Shown piece by piece: positions 7,902-14,503 of a DNA stretch of 49,370 bases. Every line of letters begins with the position of its first letter. Position 1 is the first letter of the stretch. This stretch comes from HGM12587 sp964602445 (GTDB lineage: Bacteria > Bacillota > Clostridia > Lachnospirales > Lachnospiraceae). Below the pieces are notes generated by a model. It saw nothing but the letters and a program-made list of their open reading frames with translations, did not search any database and was not told the origin of the DNA. Location of the stretch: positions 1-49,370 of the forward strand of contig CAZRQV010000013.1 in the NCBI GenBank assembly GCA_964602445.1. Reading direction: 5' to 3'. The position numbers and the translations under genes are program-made.

Positions 7902-7946
7902 ATTAACAAGACTCTCAAACAACATGTATCTTTTTTACATAGGATA
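7864..7946 (-). ncRNA. Putative crRNA-like RNA: guide + half CRISPR repeat + terminator hairpin
   Basis: On the minus strand, 7920-7902 is a perfect 19-nt copy of the repeat's 5' half (GTTTGAGAGTCTTGTTAAT), the part that pairs with the tracrRNA. The sequence before it would be the guide, ending in AGATACATGTT (7931-7921). After the half repeat the tracrRNA terminator is read in reverse and still forms a 13-bp stem followed by TTTTT, so the RNA would end near 7864. A possible extended -10 (TGGTATCCT; TATCCT at 7946-7941) would start transcription near 7934 and give a guide of about 13-14 nt. The stronger promoter at 8048-8075 would give a longer 5' end needing trimming. The 11-nt guide end recurs at 8084-8074, inside the latter promoter. 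Expression is inferred. A neutral repeat remnant is the alternative. Confidence 0.6.
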
Positions 7947-8047
7947 CCAGATAAATTTCTATTTCCAATCAAAATATATCATCCCTCCTGTTCCATAATT
8001 TTTCCAGCAACCTAATATTTTTCATAATCCACATTGTTTTCATTTCT

Positions 8048-8084
8048 ATTATACATCTTTTGTTTTAATTTTCAACATGTATCT
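8048..8084 (-). promoter_or_regulatory. Leftward promoter upstream of the crRNA-like RNA and cas9, with embedded protospacer-like site
   Basis: TTGAAA (8075-8070) and TATAAT (8053-8048) are separated by 16 bp and form the best sigma-A promoter between spoVAC and cas9, with a start near 8041. The transcript would run through the half repeat toward cas9. The 11 nt AGATACATGTT at 8084-8074 are identical to the end of the guide of the crRNA-like RNA. The bases that follow on the same strand are GAAAAT (8073-8068). The last two protospacer bases and the first four flanking bases are the -35 box. Cas9 bound here would cover the -35 element. Confidence 0.65.
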
Positions 8085-8093
8085 ACTTTTTTA

Positions 8094-8117
8094 AAGGAGC
8101 GGTTTACACCGCTCCTA
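8094..8117 (-). terminator. Intrinsic terminator overlapping the spoVAC stop
   Basis: AGGAGCGGT-TTAC-ACCGCTCCT forms a GC-rich 9-bp stem that includes the last spoVAC codons and the TAA. On the minus strand it is followed by TTTAAAAAAG. It separates the sporulation operon from the leftward cas-side promoter just beyond it. Confidence 0.7.
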
Positions 8118-8580
8118 TCATCGTTCCAAGCCAATAAATCACTCCCAGCACCCAGCTGACCAAAATCCCATACAGGATTACCGGTCCGGAAATGGTAAAG
8201 ATCTTACACCCGATTCCAAAGACCTGTCCCTCTTTCTGAAACTCGATGGCCGGGGCTGCTACCGAATTGGCAAATCCGGTGATCGGTACCAGTGCACCGG
8301 CTCCGCCGAATTTCGCAATGCTTGGATAAATATTCAGTCCTGTCAGCACTGCACTCAGCAATACCAGAAGGATGGTGCCTACGGTTCCGGCATCCTCCTG
8401 ACTCATTCCGTATCTTTTTGCCACGTTGATTAAAAACTGCCCCAGAGTACAGATGGCACCTCCTACCACAAACGCATGAACCATTTCTCTGGGCAAAGAA
8501 TGCGTCGGTGTATATTGTTTTACTTTTTTCTCATATTCCTGTTCTATCTGCTGCTGCAGTTCCTTTTTCTGCTCATCCAT
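8104..8580 (-). CDS. spoVAC: Stage V sporulation protein AC
   Basis: The 158-aa polytopic membrane protein belongs to the SpoVA set that moves dipicolinic acid into the forespore and releases it during germination. SpoVAC is described as a mechanosensitive channel in Bacillus. The family signature KKVKQYTP...VHAFVVGGAICTLGQ is at the N-terminus and is followed by LTGLNIYPSIAKFGGAGALVPITGFANS. Four to five hydrophobic segments are visible. The ATG at 8580 is preferred because GGGAGTG precedes it at good spacing; an in-frame GTG at 8607 lacks a ribosome-binding site. The gene ends in a terminator, so spoVAD and spoVAE do not follow. Confidence 0.93.
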   Translation of the reverse strand: MDEQKKELQQQIEQEYEKKVKQYTPTHSLPREMVHAFVVGGAICTLGQFLINVAKRYGMSQEDAGTVGTILLVLLSAVLTGLNIYPSIAKFGGAGALVPITGFANSVAAPAIEFQKEGQVFGIGCKIFTISGPVILYGILVSWVLGVIYWLGTMIGAV

Positions 8581-8609
8581 AGTGTCACTCCCATTTTTTC
8601 TCCTCACCT

Positions 8610-8637
8610 TTTATAAATTACCCATTGTCCAAGTCAA
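8610..8637 (-). promoter_or_regulatory. Possible promoter before spoVAC
   Basis: TTGACT (8637-8632) and TATAAA (8615-8610), 16 bp apart, lie in the 120-bp gap between spoVAB and spoVAC. The start would be about 20 nt before the spoVAC ATG. A forespore sigma-G type promoter was looked for and not convincingly seen. Confidence 0.3.
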
Positions 8638-8700
8638 TGGAATATTACGGTAAACTTATCTTAAATGCTGCCTTGCCCTCCGATCTGCCCCATCATTTCC

Positions 8701-9117
8701 TTATACGACGATATAGTAATATACAAATGCTCCAAAACTATGTCCCAGAGCTAATGCCCATACGGCTGCTGCCAATCCTTTCCTCAGATAGATCCTGCGC
8801 ATAAAGATCGGTATCGTATCAATGATCTCCGTCAGTGCCATTGCCCAGGCTCCTACAAAAATTCCGGCAAAACTTCCATAGGAAAACAAAAATATCTTTC
8901 CCAAGGGAAAACTCCATTCATACAGATACCAGAATGTTCCTAAAACGCCTCCCAAAGCGACCATGGTTTCATAAAATAAAATTGCTTTTGCTGTCCGTGT
9001 CTGATGCGCAAATCTGGAAATGATTCCAAGCGCAATGATCAGTGAGAAAAAGCCACCGGCCAGTCCGGCACCGGCACCCAGTCCGCAGAAGATCAAAAAG
9101 GCATATTTAATCCACAT
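8701..9117 (-). CDS. spoVAB: Stage V sporulation protein AB
   Basis: The 138-aa integral membrane protein has four or so hydrophobic helices and the SpoVAB features GLGAGAGLAGGFFSLIIALGIISR at the start and MALTEIIDTIPIFMRR in the second half. It is part of the spoVA operon needed for dipicolinate handling, although its exact role is not known. Its start overlaps the end of spoVAA by 11 bp, which indicates coupled translation. Confidence 0.9.
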   Translation of the reverse strand: MWIKYAFLIFCGLGAGAGLAGGFFSLIIALGIISRFAHQTRTAKAILFYETMVALGGVLGTFWYLYEWSFPLGKIFLFSYGSFAGIFVGAWAMALTEIIDTIPIFMRRIYLRKGLAAAVWALALGHSFGAFVYYYIVV

Positions 9118-9730
9118 CCTGTTCTTCTCCCCTTCGTGATACCTGCTTGATCAGAGACTGATTCACCTGCTGTTCATAACCGGCCATTTCTACTTCTACC
9201 GGTGACGGATCATCGGTCAGGTATTTCTTTCCAATATGATTAAAGAATAGAATAATTCCCACACTGACTCCGATGGAATACGTAATCTCCAAAACGGTCA
9301 CTCCGGAAGGAGGAACCCCCATGACCCACTCATATACTTTTGCGAAACTTTCATGTGTGCTGACATCTTCATTAAAAGTCATCATAGCAAACATGGAACC
9401 GAAAAATGAAATCAAACTAACAAATGCGATCTTCAGCTTTTCTAAGACCACAGACTGTTTGCTTGGATGATAACTAATCACAAAATCCGTTTCCCCTACA
9501 TTTTCCACTTCCAGTTCCGGATAGATTTCATGGATCTTCTGTATCACATACAATACAGAAACGATCCTGCGACTGTTCTTTTTCTCATCCATGGAAAACA
9601 GTTTTTCTGTTTTCAAGCGATAAATAATCGCCGGATCACTGCATTCCATTTTTGCCACATCACCAATGGTCACGGAAGTTTTTTGGGTTTCATAGCATTG
9701 TTCCGCTTTTATATACAGCATTTTACTCAT
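9107..9730 (-). CDS. spoVAA: Stage V sporulation protein AA
   Basis: The 207-aa SpoVAA has a soluble N-terminal domain (about residues 1-95, ending near VGETDFVISYHP) and two membrane helices in the C-terminal half (around LKIAFVSLISFFGSMFAMM and ITYSIGVSVGIILFF). The start is set at the ATG at 9730. GGGAG lies 8 nt upstream, and this ATG overlaps the TGA of the preceding small gene as ATGA, which argues against the in-frame upstream ATG at 9760. It overlaps spoVAB at its 3' end. Confidence 0.9.
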   Translation of the reverse strand: MSKMLYIKAEQCYETQKTSVTIGDVAKMECSDPAIIYRLKTEKLFSMDEKKNSRRIVSVLYVIQKIHEIYPELEVENVGETDFVISYHPSKQSVVLEKLKIAFVSLISFFGSMFAMMTFNEDVSTHESFAKVYEWVMGVPPSGVTVLEITYSIGVSVGIILFFNHIGKKYLTDDPSPVEVEMAGYEQQVNQSLIKQVSRRGEEQDVD

Positions 9731-9891
9731 GCACTCAGCTCCCTCGCAGAATCGTTCCATTCCCTCGGAAGTTCCACGAAGATTCCGCCTTCATACCGGG
9801 CTGCCTGCTCGCCTTGATAAAGAACATAACTGATCCACAGTGCAGCAATCAGTAAAATAAAGGTAACTGCATAAAAATAGTTTCTTCTCAT
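9727..9891 (-). CDS. Small single-span membrane protein (54 aa) between sigF and spoVAA
   Basis: The product begins MRRNYFYAVTFILLIAALW, a positively charged start followed by one hydrophobic helix (about residues 6-25). A short soluble tail follows, ending WNDSARELSA. GGTGA lies 6 nt before the ATG. The stop overlaps the spoVAA ATG (ATGA), so the two are translationally coupled, which supports it as a real gene. I do not recognise the family. Its position suggests forespore expression with spoVA, possibly as a small accessory subunit; this is inference. Confidence 0.7.
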   Translation of the reverse strand: MRRNYFYAVTFILLIAALWISYVLYQGEQAARYEGGIFVELPREWNDSARELSA

Positions 9892-9948
9892 TACTTTCAC
9901 CAGCCTTTTTCCATCGTTTTGAATTAGTATCTGAAAAAATGCCGGATT

Positions 9949-10662
9949 TTATGCAATTTCTTTCATCTGCCGCAAAATCTTTTTTTCCAGTCTGCTGACC
10001 TGAACCTGACTGATTCCTAAAATTTCTGCTACTTGATTCTGCGTTTTATTTTCAAAATACCTGAGTAAGATCAACGTTCTGTCACGTTCCTCTAACGTTT
10101 CCAGCAACTGCTGCAAAAAGAGATGATTCATCAGTTCTTCCTGTTCGTTTTTTTCAGAAGCCATACGGTCTTTTAAAAAAAGCTCTTTCCCGTCATTTCC
10201 ATAAAGACTCTGTTCCATCGATTCCACTTCGATCACCGCTTCCATCGAAAGCATGATCTCTTCCGGTTCCATCGAAAGTTTCTGCGCCAGCTCTCCGATT
10301 TCCGGTTCCCGCCCCAGCTCATGCTGCAGCTGTTCCATCATCTTTTTGATCTTCCACTGATTTTCTTTCAGTGAACGACTGACTTTGATCATTCCATCAT
10401 CTCTCAGAAATCGTTTGATTTCTCCTGAGATCAAAGGTACTGCATAGGTAGAAAATTTCACCTCATAAGCAAAATCAAATTTATCAATGGCACGGATCAG
10501 CCCGATGGCTCCGATCTGATACAGATCTTCTGTTTCATATCCTCTTCCCATAAATCTTCGAACCACATTCCAGATCAGACCGGAATGGATCTTTATCAAT
10601 TGTTCCTTTGCACTTTTATCGCCTGACTGTGACTGTCTGATAAGTTCAAAGGTCTGTTCCAT
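9949..10662 (-). CDS. sigF: Forespore RNA polymerase sigma factor SigF
   Basis: The 237-aa sigma-70 family protein is the first forespore-specific sigma factor. Region 2 carries ETEDLYQIGAIGLIRAIDKFD and FSTYAVPLISGEIKRFLRDD. Region 3 follows at about 90-150. Region 4 has LILLRYFENKTQNQVAEILGISQVQVSRLEKKIL, the -35 binding helix-turn-helix. It lies 3 bp downstream of spoIIAB, the standard spoIIAA-spoIIAB-sigF order. SpoIIAB holds it inactive until SpoIIAA is dephosphorylated. Confidence 0.97.
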   Translation of the reverse strand: MEQTFELIRQSQSGDKSAKEQLIKIHSGLIWNVVRRFMGRGYETEDLYQIGAIGLIRAIDKFDFAYEVKFSTYAVPLISGEIKRFLRDDGMIKVSRSLKENQWKIKKMMEQLQHELGREPEIGELAQKLSMEPEEIMLSMEAVIEVESMEQSLYGNDGKELFLKDRMASEKNEQEELMNHLFLQQLLETLEERDRTLILLRYFENKTQNQVAEILGISQVQVSRLEKKILRQMKEIA

Positions 10663-10665
10663 GGG

Positions 10666-11103
10666 TCAATCCTTCGTTTCATAACGCCTTCCGATTTTTT
10701 TAGTCATCGTAACGGTCGTTCCTTCTCCTTTTTGGGATTCTACATGCACAGAATCCATAAAGGCTTCCATAAATACAAATCCCATGCCGGAACGTTCTAA
10801 ATCCCTTCGGGTCGTATACAGCGGTTCCATCGCTTTTCGCACATCCTCAATGCCAACTCCAAAATCCTGAACACTAACTGTCAGCATATCTTTTTCTATC
10901 GATGCAGTGATCAGGATTTTACGGATTTCATGATCATAACCATGAATGATCGCATTGGTCACAGCCTCTGAAATAGCTGTCTTAATATCTGCCACTTCTT
11001 CCATCGTCGGATTTAATCGGGTCAGAAATGCTGCTACCACAACTCTTGCGAAGGATTCATTTGATGGGAGACTATCAAATTCCAGTTTCATTTCCTGTTT
11101 CAT
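10666..11103 (-). CDS. spoIIAB: Anti-sigma F factor (serine kinase) SpoIIAB
   Basis: The 145-aa GHKL-fold kinase binds and inhibits SigF and phosphorylates SpoIIAA. The N-box SEAVTNAIIHGYD (with the metal-binding Asn), the G1 box DFGVGIED and the G2 box SGMGFVFMEAFMD are all present. Length matches the family. It starts 1 bp after the spoIIAA stop and ends 3 bp before sigF. Confidence 0.97.
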   Translation of the reverse strand: MKQEMKLEFDSLPSNESFARVVVAAFLTRLNPTMEEVADIKTAISEAVTNAIIHGYDHEIRKILITASIEKDMLTVSVQDFGVGIEDVRKAMEPLYTTRRDLERSGMGFVFMEAFMDSVHVESQKGEGTTVTMTKKIGRRYETKD

Positions 11104-11104
11104 A

Positions 11105-11419
11105 TTACAACTCCTTTTCCATTGGAATGATTTTGTGAATTCCGCTTAATACCAGAATCTTTCTGATCCGTTCACCTGCATGTGTAATCCTGACATTTCC
11201 GTTTAACGCCCGCATCAGCTTATACCGCCCCATGAGCAGTCCGATCCCGGAACTGTCCATAAACTCCGTTTCCTGAAAATCAAACTCCAGCTGTCTGATT
11301 TCCTCTGTCTGCAGCCGCCGATCCAGCAGTTCCCGCATTTCGTCCGAAAAACAATGATCCACCTCCTGCGGTATTTTCACGATCAGCCGATCCCCCTTTT
11401 TTTGTATTCGTTCCTTCAT
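11105..11419 (-). CDS. spoIIAA: Anti-anti-sigma factor SpoIIAA
   Basis: This STAS-domain protein of 104 aa releases SigF by binding SpoIIAB when unphosphorylated. The phosphorylatable serine lies in FMDSSGIGLLMGRY. The start is placed at the ATG at 11419, which has a strong GGAGG 5 nt upstream; an in-frame GTG at 11440 has none. First gene of the spoIIA operon. Confidence 0.95.
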   Translation of the reverse strand: MKERIQKKGDRLIVKIPQEVDHCFSDEMRELLDRRLQTEEIRQLEFDFQETEFMDSSGIGLLMGRYKLMRALNGNVRITHAGERIRKILVLSGIHKIIPMEKEL

Positions 11420-11492
11420 AAATACCTCCGTTAATTTCACCTAAAAAATAATGTCTTCAATTTTCCCTTTCCTAAAAATGAACAAAAGTGTG

Positions 11493-11508
11493 CTTCGCAA
11501 ATTCGCAA
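11493..11508. promoter_or_regulatory. Tandem CGAA boxes upstream of spoIIA
   Basis: On the minus strand two direct 8-bp repeats, TTGCGAAT and TTGCGAAG, lie about 75 bp upstream of spoIIAA. They share the CGAA core of Spo0A boxes (TGNCGAA) but miss the preceding base pattern. Spo0A regulation of spoIIA is well known; assigning these boxes to it is a weak inference. Confidence 0.25.
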
Positions 11509-11545
11509 CTTTCATACATTAATGCAGCAAAGTCTTTCCTGCGAA
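11509..11545. repeat. 37-bp dispersed repeat, copy 1 (upstream of spoIIA)
   Basis: This sequence matches 45509-45545 at 33 of 37 positions. The core is TTCATACATTAATGCA on the plus strand, with a near-palindrome TGCATTAATGTA. In both places it sits between an intrinsic terminator and the next minus-strand gene, so a shared promoter or operator is plausible. No function is known to me. Confidence 0.6.
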
Positions 11546-11575
11546 CAAAAAGAGACTATGTATTCACATAGTCTC
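11546..11575 (-). terminator. Intrinsic terminator of the TPR protein gene
   Basis: A perfect 10-bp stem GAGACTATGT-ATTC-ACATAGTCTC (11552-11575) is followed on the minus strand by TTTTTG. It ends the 11609-12976 transcript and separates it from the spoIIA operon. Confidence 0.85.
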
Positions 11576-11608
11576 CTATTCTTCCAGGTTTCTCTTACGT
11601 ATGATATT

Positions 11609-12976
11609 TTATGGATGTGCTTCCAAATAAGCCTTCGCTGTCTGGGCTCTCTTTGTCGTTTCCGGTAAAATTTCCAAAACTTTTTGATAATAAAGTTTGG
11701 CATTTTCCCCATCTCCCAGTTTTTCATAACATCTTGCCAGATAATATAATGCATTATCATGCTGCGGGTTGATCGCAATGACCTTTTCCAAATCTGCTTT
11801 TGCGTCTTCGTAACTGCCTACATTATATTTCTGTTCGCCTTTTTTATAGAGATCTTCTACCACCGTTGCATTGACAGACGCGTTGATCTTATCATAAATT
11901 TCTTTCGCACCTTCTGCCAGACTTTCCGGATCGATCTTTGCCAATGCTTCCGCTGCTGCTTCATGATTCTTTTCTGCTTCCAGCTTCTGTGCTTCAAACA
12001 GAATGTCGTAGGAATCCGCTTTGGCTGCCGCTGCATCTGCTTTGGCTTCCGCTGCAGTCTTTGCATCGTTTGCTGCTTCAATCTCTTTGTTCAGAGAATT
12101 GATCGTTGCTGCTTTGGCTTCCAACTGATCACTGTACTCAATAACCTGCTGATTGGCAGAATTATTCGCCGACTGAATCTTTGCCGGTGCAAATACAAAC
12201 CAGCAGACTGCCATTCCGATAACCAGTCCCAGCAAAATATCCAGCACCACATTACGTCCGTTATTTTCCTGAACGCTTTTTGGCTGAATGATCGTTTCAT
12301 TTCCGCTGACATAAGCTACGGCATCTTTACTGATCTTTGCGTTCTTTTTATCACTGCCTTTTCCCTTTAACTGATCTACTTCTTTAAAATAGTTCAGCGC
12401 CAGTACATTTCCCCTGTCAATATGCAGCACCTTTTTCAGCTCTTTTCTTGCCAGATCGACCTGATTGGTCTGAATCGCAACCAGTGCTAACAAAAGATGG
12501 GCAGATACAAACTTATCATGAATTGACAAAACCTTTTTTAACTGGATCACTGCCAGATCCAGACTTCCCTGACGTGCATACAGCAATGCCTGATTATATT
12601 TTTTCAGTGCCATATTATAAGCATCCAGTTTCCCTGCATTTTTCTGAACTGCATTGATATAGGTATCTGCAATGTTATCTTCCGGCTGATAATTTTTGCT
12701 GACAATCCATTCTGAAAGTGCAGATACAATATCTCCCATTTCAAAATACACCAGTCCCAGCAGATTTCTCGCCGGTATATTCTGTTTATAAACTTTCAGG
12801 CTGTTCTTTAAATCTTCCTTTGCTCCGGACAGATCCCGCACCTGCGCTTTTTCCAGTCCGTTATTATAAAAGGCATTAGAAGCAGAAATCAGCTTTTTAT
12901 AAATCTTGACATTGGTTCCGCAGTGATTGCAAAAACTGCTTTCCGTCAATGTTGCTCCACATTTACTACACTTCAT
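11609..12976 (-). CDS. Zinc-ribbon, TPR-repeat membrane protein
   Basis: The 455-aa protein starts with a zinc ribbon (CSKCGATLTESSFCNHCG, residues 3-19). TPR-like helical repeats follow to about 210 (for example ALLYARQGSLDLAVIQLKKVL). One membrane helix lies around 245-265 (LDILLGLVIGMAVCWFVF), followed by an Ala/Lys-rich coiled coil (about 275-325, AAEAKADAAAAKADS) and at least two further TPRs at the C-terminus (YEDAKADLEKVIAINPQHDNALYYLARCYEKLGD). By the positive-inside rule the N-terminal half is probably cytoplasmic and the C-terminal TPRs outside. Similar architectures occur in Clostridia without known function. A scaffold role is inference. AGGAG lies 8 nt before the ATG. It lies 12 bp after a small gene, in an operon with folC upstream. 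Confidence 0.75.
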   Translation of the reverse strand: MKCSKCGATLTESSFCNHCGTNVKIYKKLISASNAFYNNGLEKAQVRDLSGAKEDLKNSLKVYKQNIPARNLLGLVYFEMGDIVSALSEWIVSKNYQPEDNIADTYINAVQKNAGKLDAYNMALKKYNQALLYARQGSLDLAVIQLKKVLSIHDKFVSAHLLLALVAIQTNQVDLARKELKKVLHIDRGNVLALNYFKEVDQLKGKGSDKKNAKISKDAVAYVSGNETIIQPKSVQENNGRNVVLDILLGLVIGMAVCWFVFAPAKIQSANNSANQQVIEYSDQLEAKAATINSLNKEIEAANDAKTAAEAKADAAAAKADSYDILFEAQKLEAEKNHEAAAEALAKIDPESLAEGAKEIYDKINASVNATVVEDLYKKGEQKYNVGSYEDAKADLEKVIAINPQHDNALYYLARCYEKLGDGENAKLYYQKVLEILPETTKRAQTAKAYLEAHP

Positions 12977-12988
12977 TCGACTTCGCTC

Positions 12989-13132
12989 CTAACGACGTTC
13001 CTTTGTTTCTTTTATCATTTCTTCCATCAGGTCTACCAGATCTGTCAGATTTTTATTGTGAATATTATCTTCAATCTGTTCTACTTCCAGACTCGGATAA
13101 AATTTTTTCAGTTCTTCTTCAAAATTGATCAT
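12989..13132 (-). CDS. Small acidic protein (47 aa), unrecognised
   Basis: The protein starts MINFEEELKKFYPSLEVEQIE and ends MEEMIKETKERR. It is highly charged and predicted helical, with no membrane segment. An AAGGAG motif lies 8 nt before the ATG at 13132; an ATG two codons upstream (13138) sits too close to it. It is between folC and the TPR protein gene in the same direction, so the three may be co-transcribed. I do not recognise the family. Confidence 0.6.
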   Translation of the reverse strand: MINFEEELKKFYPSLEVEQIEDNIHNKNLTDLVDLMEEMIKETKERR

Positions 13133-13205
13133 GTTCATTTCTCCTTACTGAGACTCTGAAGAAATTGTTTCATTTCTTATCTTATTGCCTTCGCTGTTTC
13201 CGGCA

Positions 13206-14501
13206 TTATTTCTCTGCCTTGGACAACATCGTTTTTAATTCTCCCACCAGATACAGGGAACCTACACAGAAAAGAAGTCCGTCTTCTTTTTCCCTGCATC
13301 CCATCTGAAAGGCTTCTTCTGCGTTCGCACAAACCTTTACTGGAACTTCTGTATATTTTCTAAAGATTTCCGCCAATTCTTCCGCAGGGGTTTTACGATA
13401 ACTGTTTACTTCCGTAACGATGACTTCTGCGAATTTGGTTTCCCGACAGATTGTTTCGATCATTCCTTCGTAATTTTTATCGTTGACTGCTGCGAATACA
13501 TAAACGATCTTTTTTTCGTCCTGATATGAACGAACGGTCTTTACAAATTCCGCTACACCGGCTTCATTATGGGCACCGTCTAAAATGACTCCGTCCATGA
13601 CCGTTTCCATTCTTCCCTGCCATTTCATCCTGCGGATCCCTTCCCGAATCGTCTCTTCCGAAAATTCTCCCTGCGGATCGATCGCTTTTAATGCAGTCAC
13701 CGCCAGCATGGCATTCTTTACCTGATATTCTGCAATGCTGGAAATCTCTAAATTCATAGTTTCATAATACTCAGCGGCTGTAGAAAAATCAATCTTTTTA
13801 TGGGTTGCAGACTGAATTTTATACATACCGGAAGTGACAGGATACGCCTTGCTTTTCAAGGTTTCTGCCTGTTTTAAAATAACTTCTGTCACATCTTCCC
13901 GTTCCCCGTCAAAAACGACCGGAACGCCCGGTTTCATGATTCCCGCTTTTTCTCCTGCGATCAGTGCATGGGTATCTCCCAGATATTCCACATGATCCAG
14001 TCCAATCGAAGTAATGATAGAGATCATCTGATGATCTACCGCATTGGTTGCATCTTTCTTACCGCCGAGACCGGTTTCCAGCACCAGATACTCTACCTGC
14101 GCTTTCTCGAAAACAACCATTCCGATCAAAAACAGTACTTCAAAATAAGTTGGGTGGAAAATTCCATCTTTTTCTGCTTCTTTTACGGTATCCATTACCT
14201 TATGGAATGCTTCCATAAAAAGTTCATCTGAAATCTGTTCCTGATTGATCTGGAATCTTTCATTGATCTTTACCAGATGCGGGGATGTAAACAATCCTGT
14301 CTTTTTTCCTGCATAGGTCAGGATAGATGACAAATAGGCACAGACGGAACCTTTTCCATTTGTGCCTGCTACATGCAAAATCTTCATGGAGCGTTCCGGA
14401 TTACCCAGACGCTCCAATAATTTCTTTGTATTTTCTAATGTATTTTTCTTCGTGAATTTTGGTATCTCATCAATATAATTCACTGCCTGTTCGTAGGTCA
14501 T
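13206..14501 (-). CDS. folC: Bifunctional folylpolyglutamate synthase / dihydrofolate synthase
   Basis: The 431-aa Mur-ligase family enzyme adds glutamate to dihydropteroate and folates. The ATP-binding loop VAGTNGKGSVCAYLSS (about residues 44-59), the TSPHLVKINERF motif and the C-terminal domain start DGAHNEAGVAEF are present. Length is normal. The start follows the upstream LTA-synthase-like gene by 2 bp, so the two should be co-transcribed. Confidence 0.95.
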   Translation of the reverse strand: MTYEQAVNYIDEIPKFTKKNTLENTKKLLERLGNPERSMKILHVAGTNGKGSVCAYLSSILTYAGKKTGLFTSPHLVKINERFQINQEQISDELFMEAFHKVMDTVKEAEKDGIFHPTYFEVLFLIGMVVFEKAQVEYLVLETGLGGKKDATNAVDHQMISIITSIGLDHVEYLGDTHALIAGEKAGIMKPGVPVVFDGEREDVTEVILKQAETLKSKAYPVTSGMYKIQSATHKKIDFSTAAEYYETMNLEISSIAEYQVKNAMLAVTALKAIDPQGEFSEETIREGIRRMKWQGRMETVMDGVILDGAHNEAGVAEFVKTVRSYQDEKKIVYVFAAVNDKNYEGMIETICRETKFAEVIVTEVNSYRKTPAEELAEIFRKYTEVPVKVCANAEEAFQMGCREKEDGLLFCVGSLYLVGELKTMLSKAEK

Positions 14502-14503
14502 TT

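Noticed and set aside
7921..8084. The 11-nt match read as a simple direct repeat of no meaning
   Set aside because: The match ends exactly at the half-repeat junction on one side, and on the other side exactly at an A-rich flank within a promoter. Chance remains possible and is stated in the finding, but the fit is too specific to drop.
8675..8710. 11-codon frame (MMGQIGGQGSI) after spoVAB
   Set aside because: It has a ribosome-binding-like AAGGAA but is too short to support as a gene and has no coupling to spoVAC.
11420..11500. Sigma-H promoter for the spoIIA operon
   Set aside because: Sequences like AGGAAA and GAAGA occur, but not at the proper spacing. Only weak Spo0A-box-like repeats were kept.
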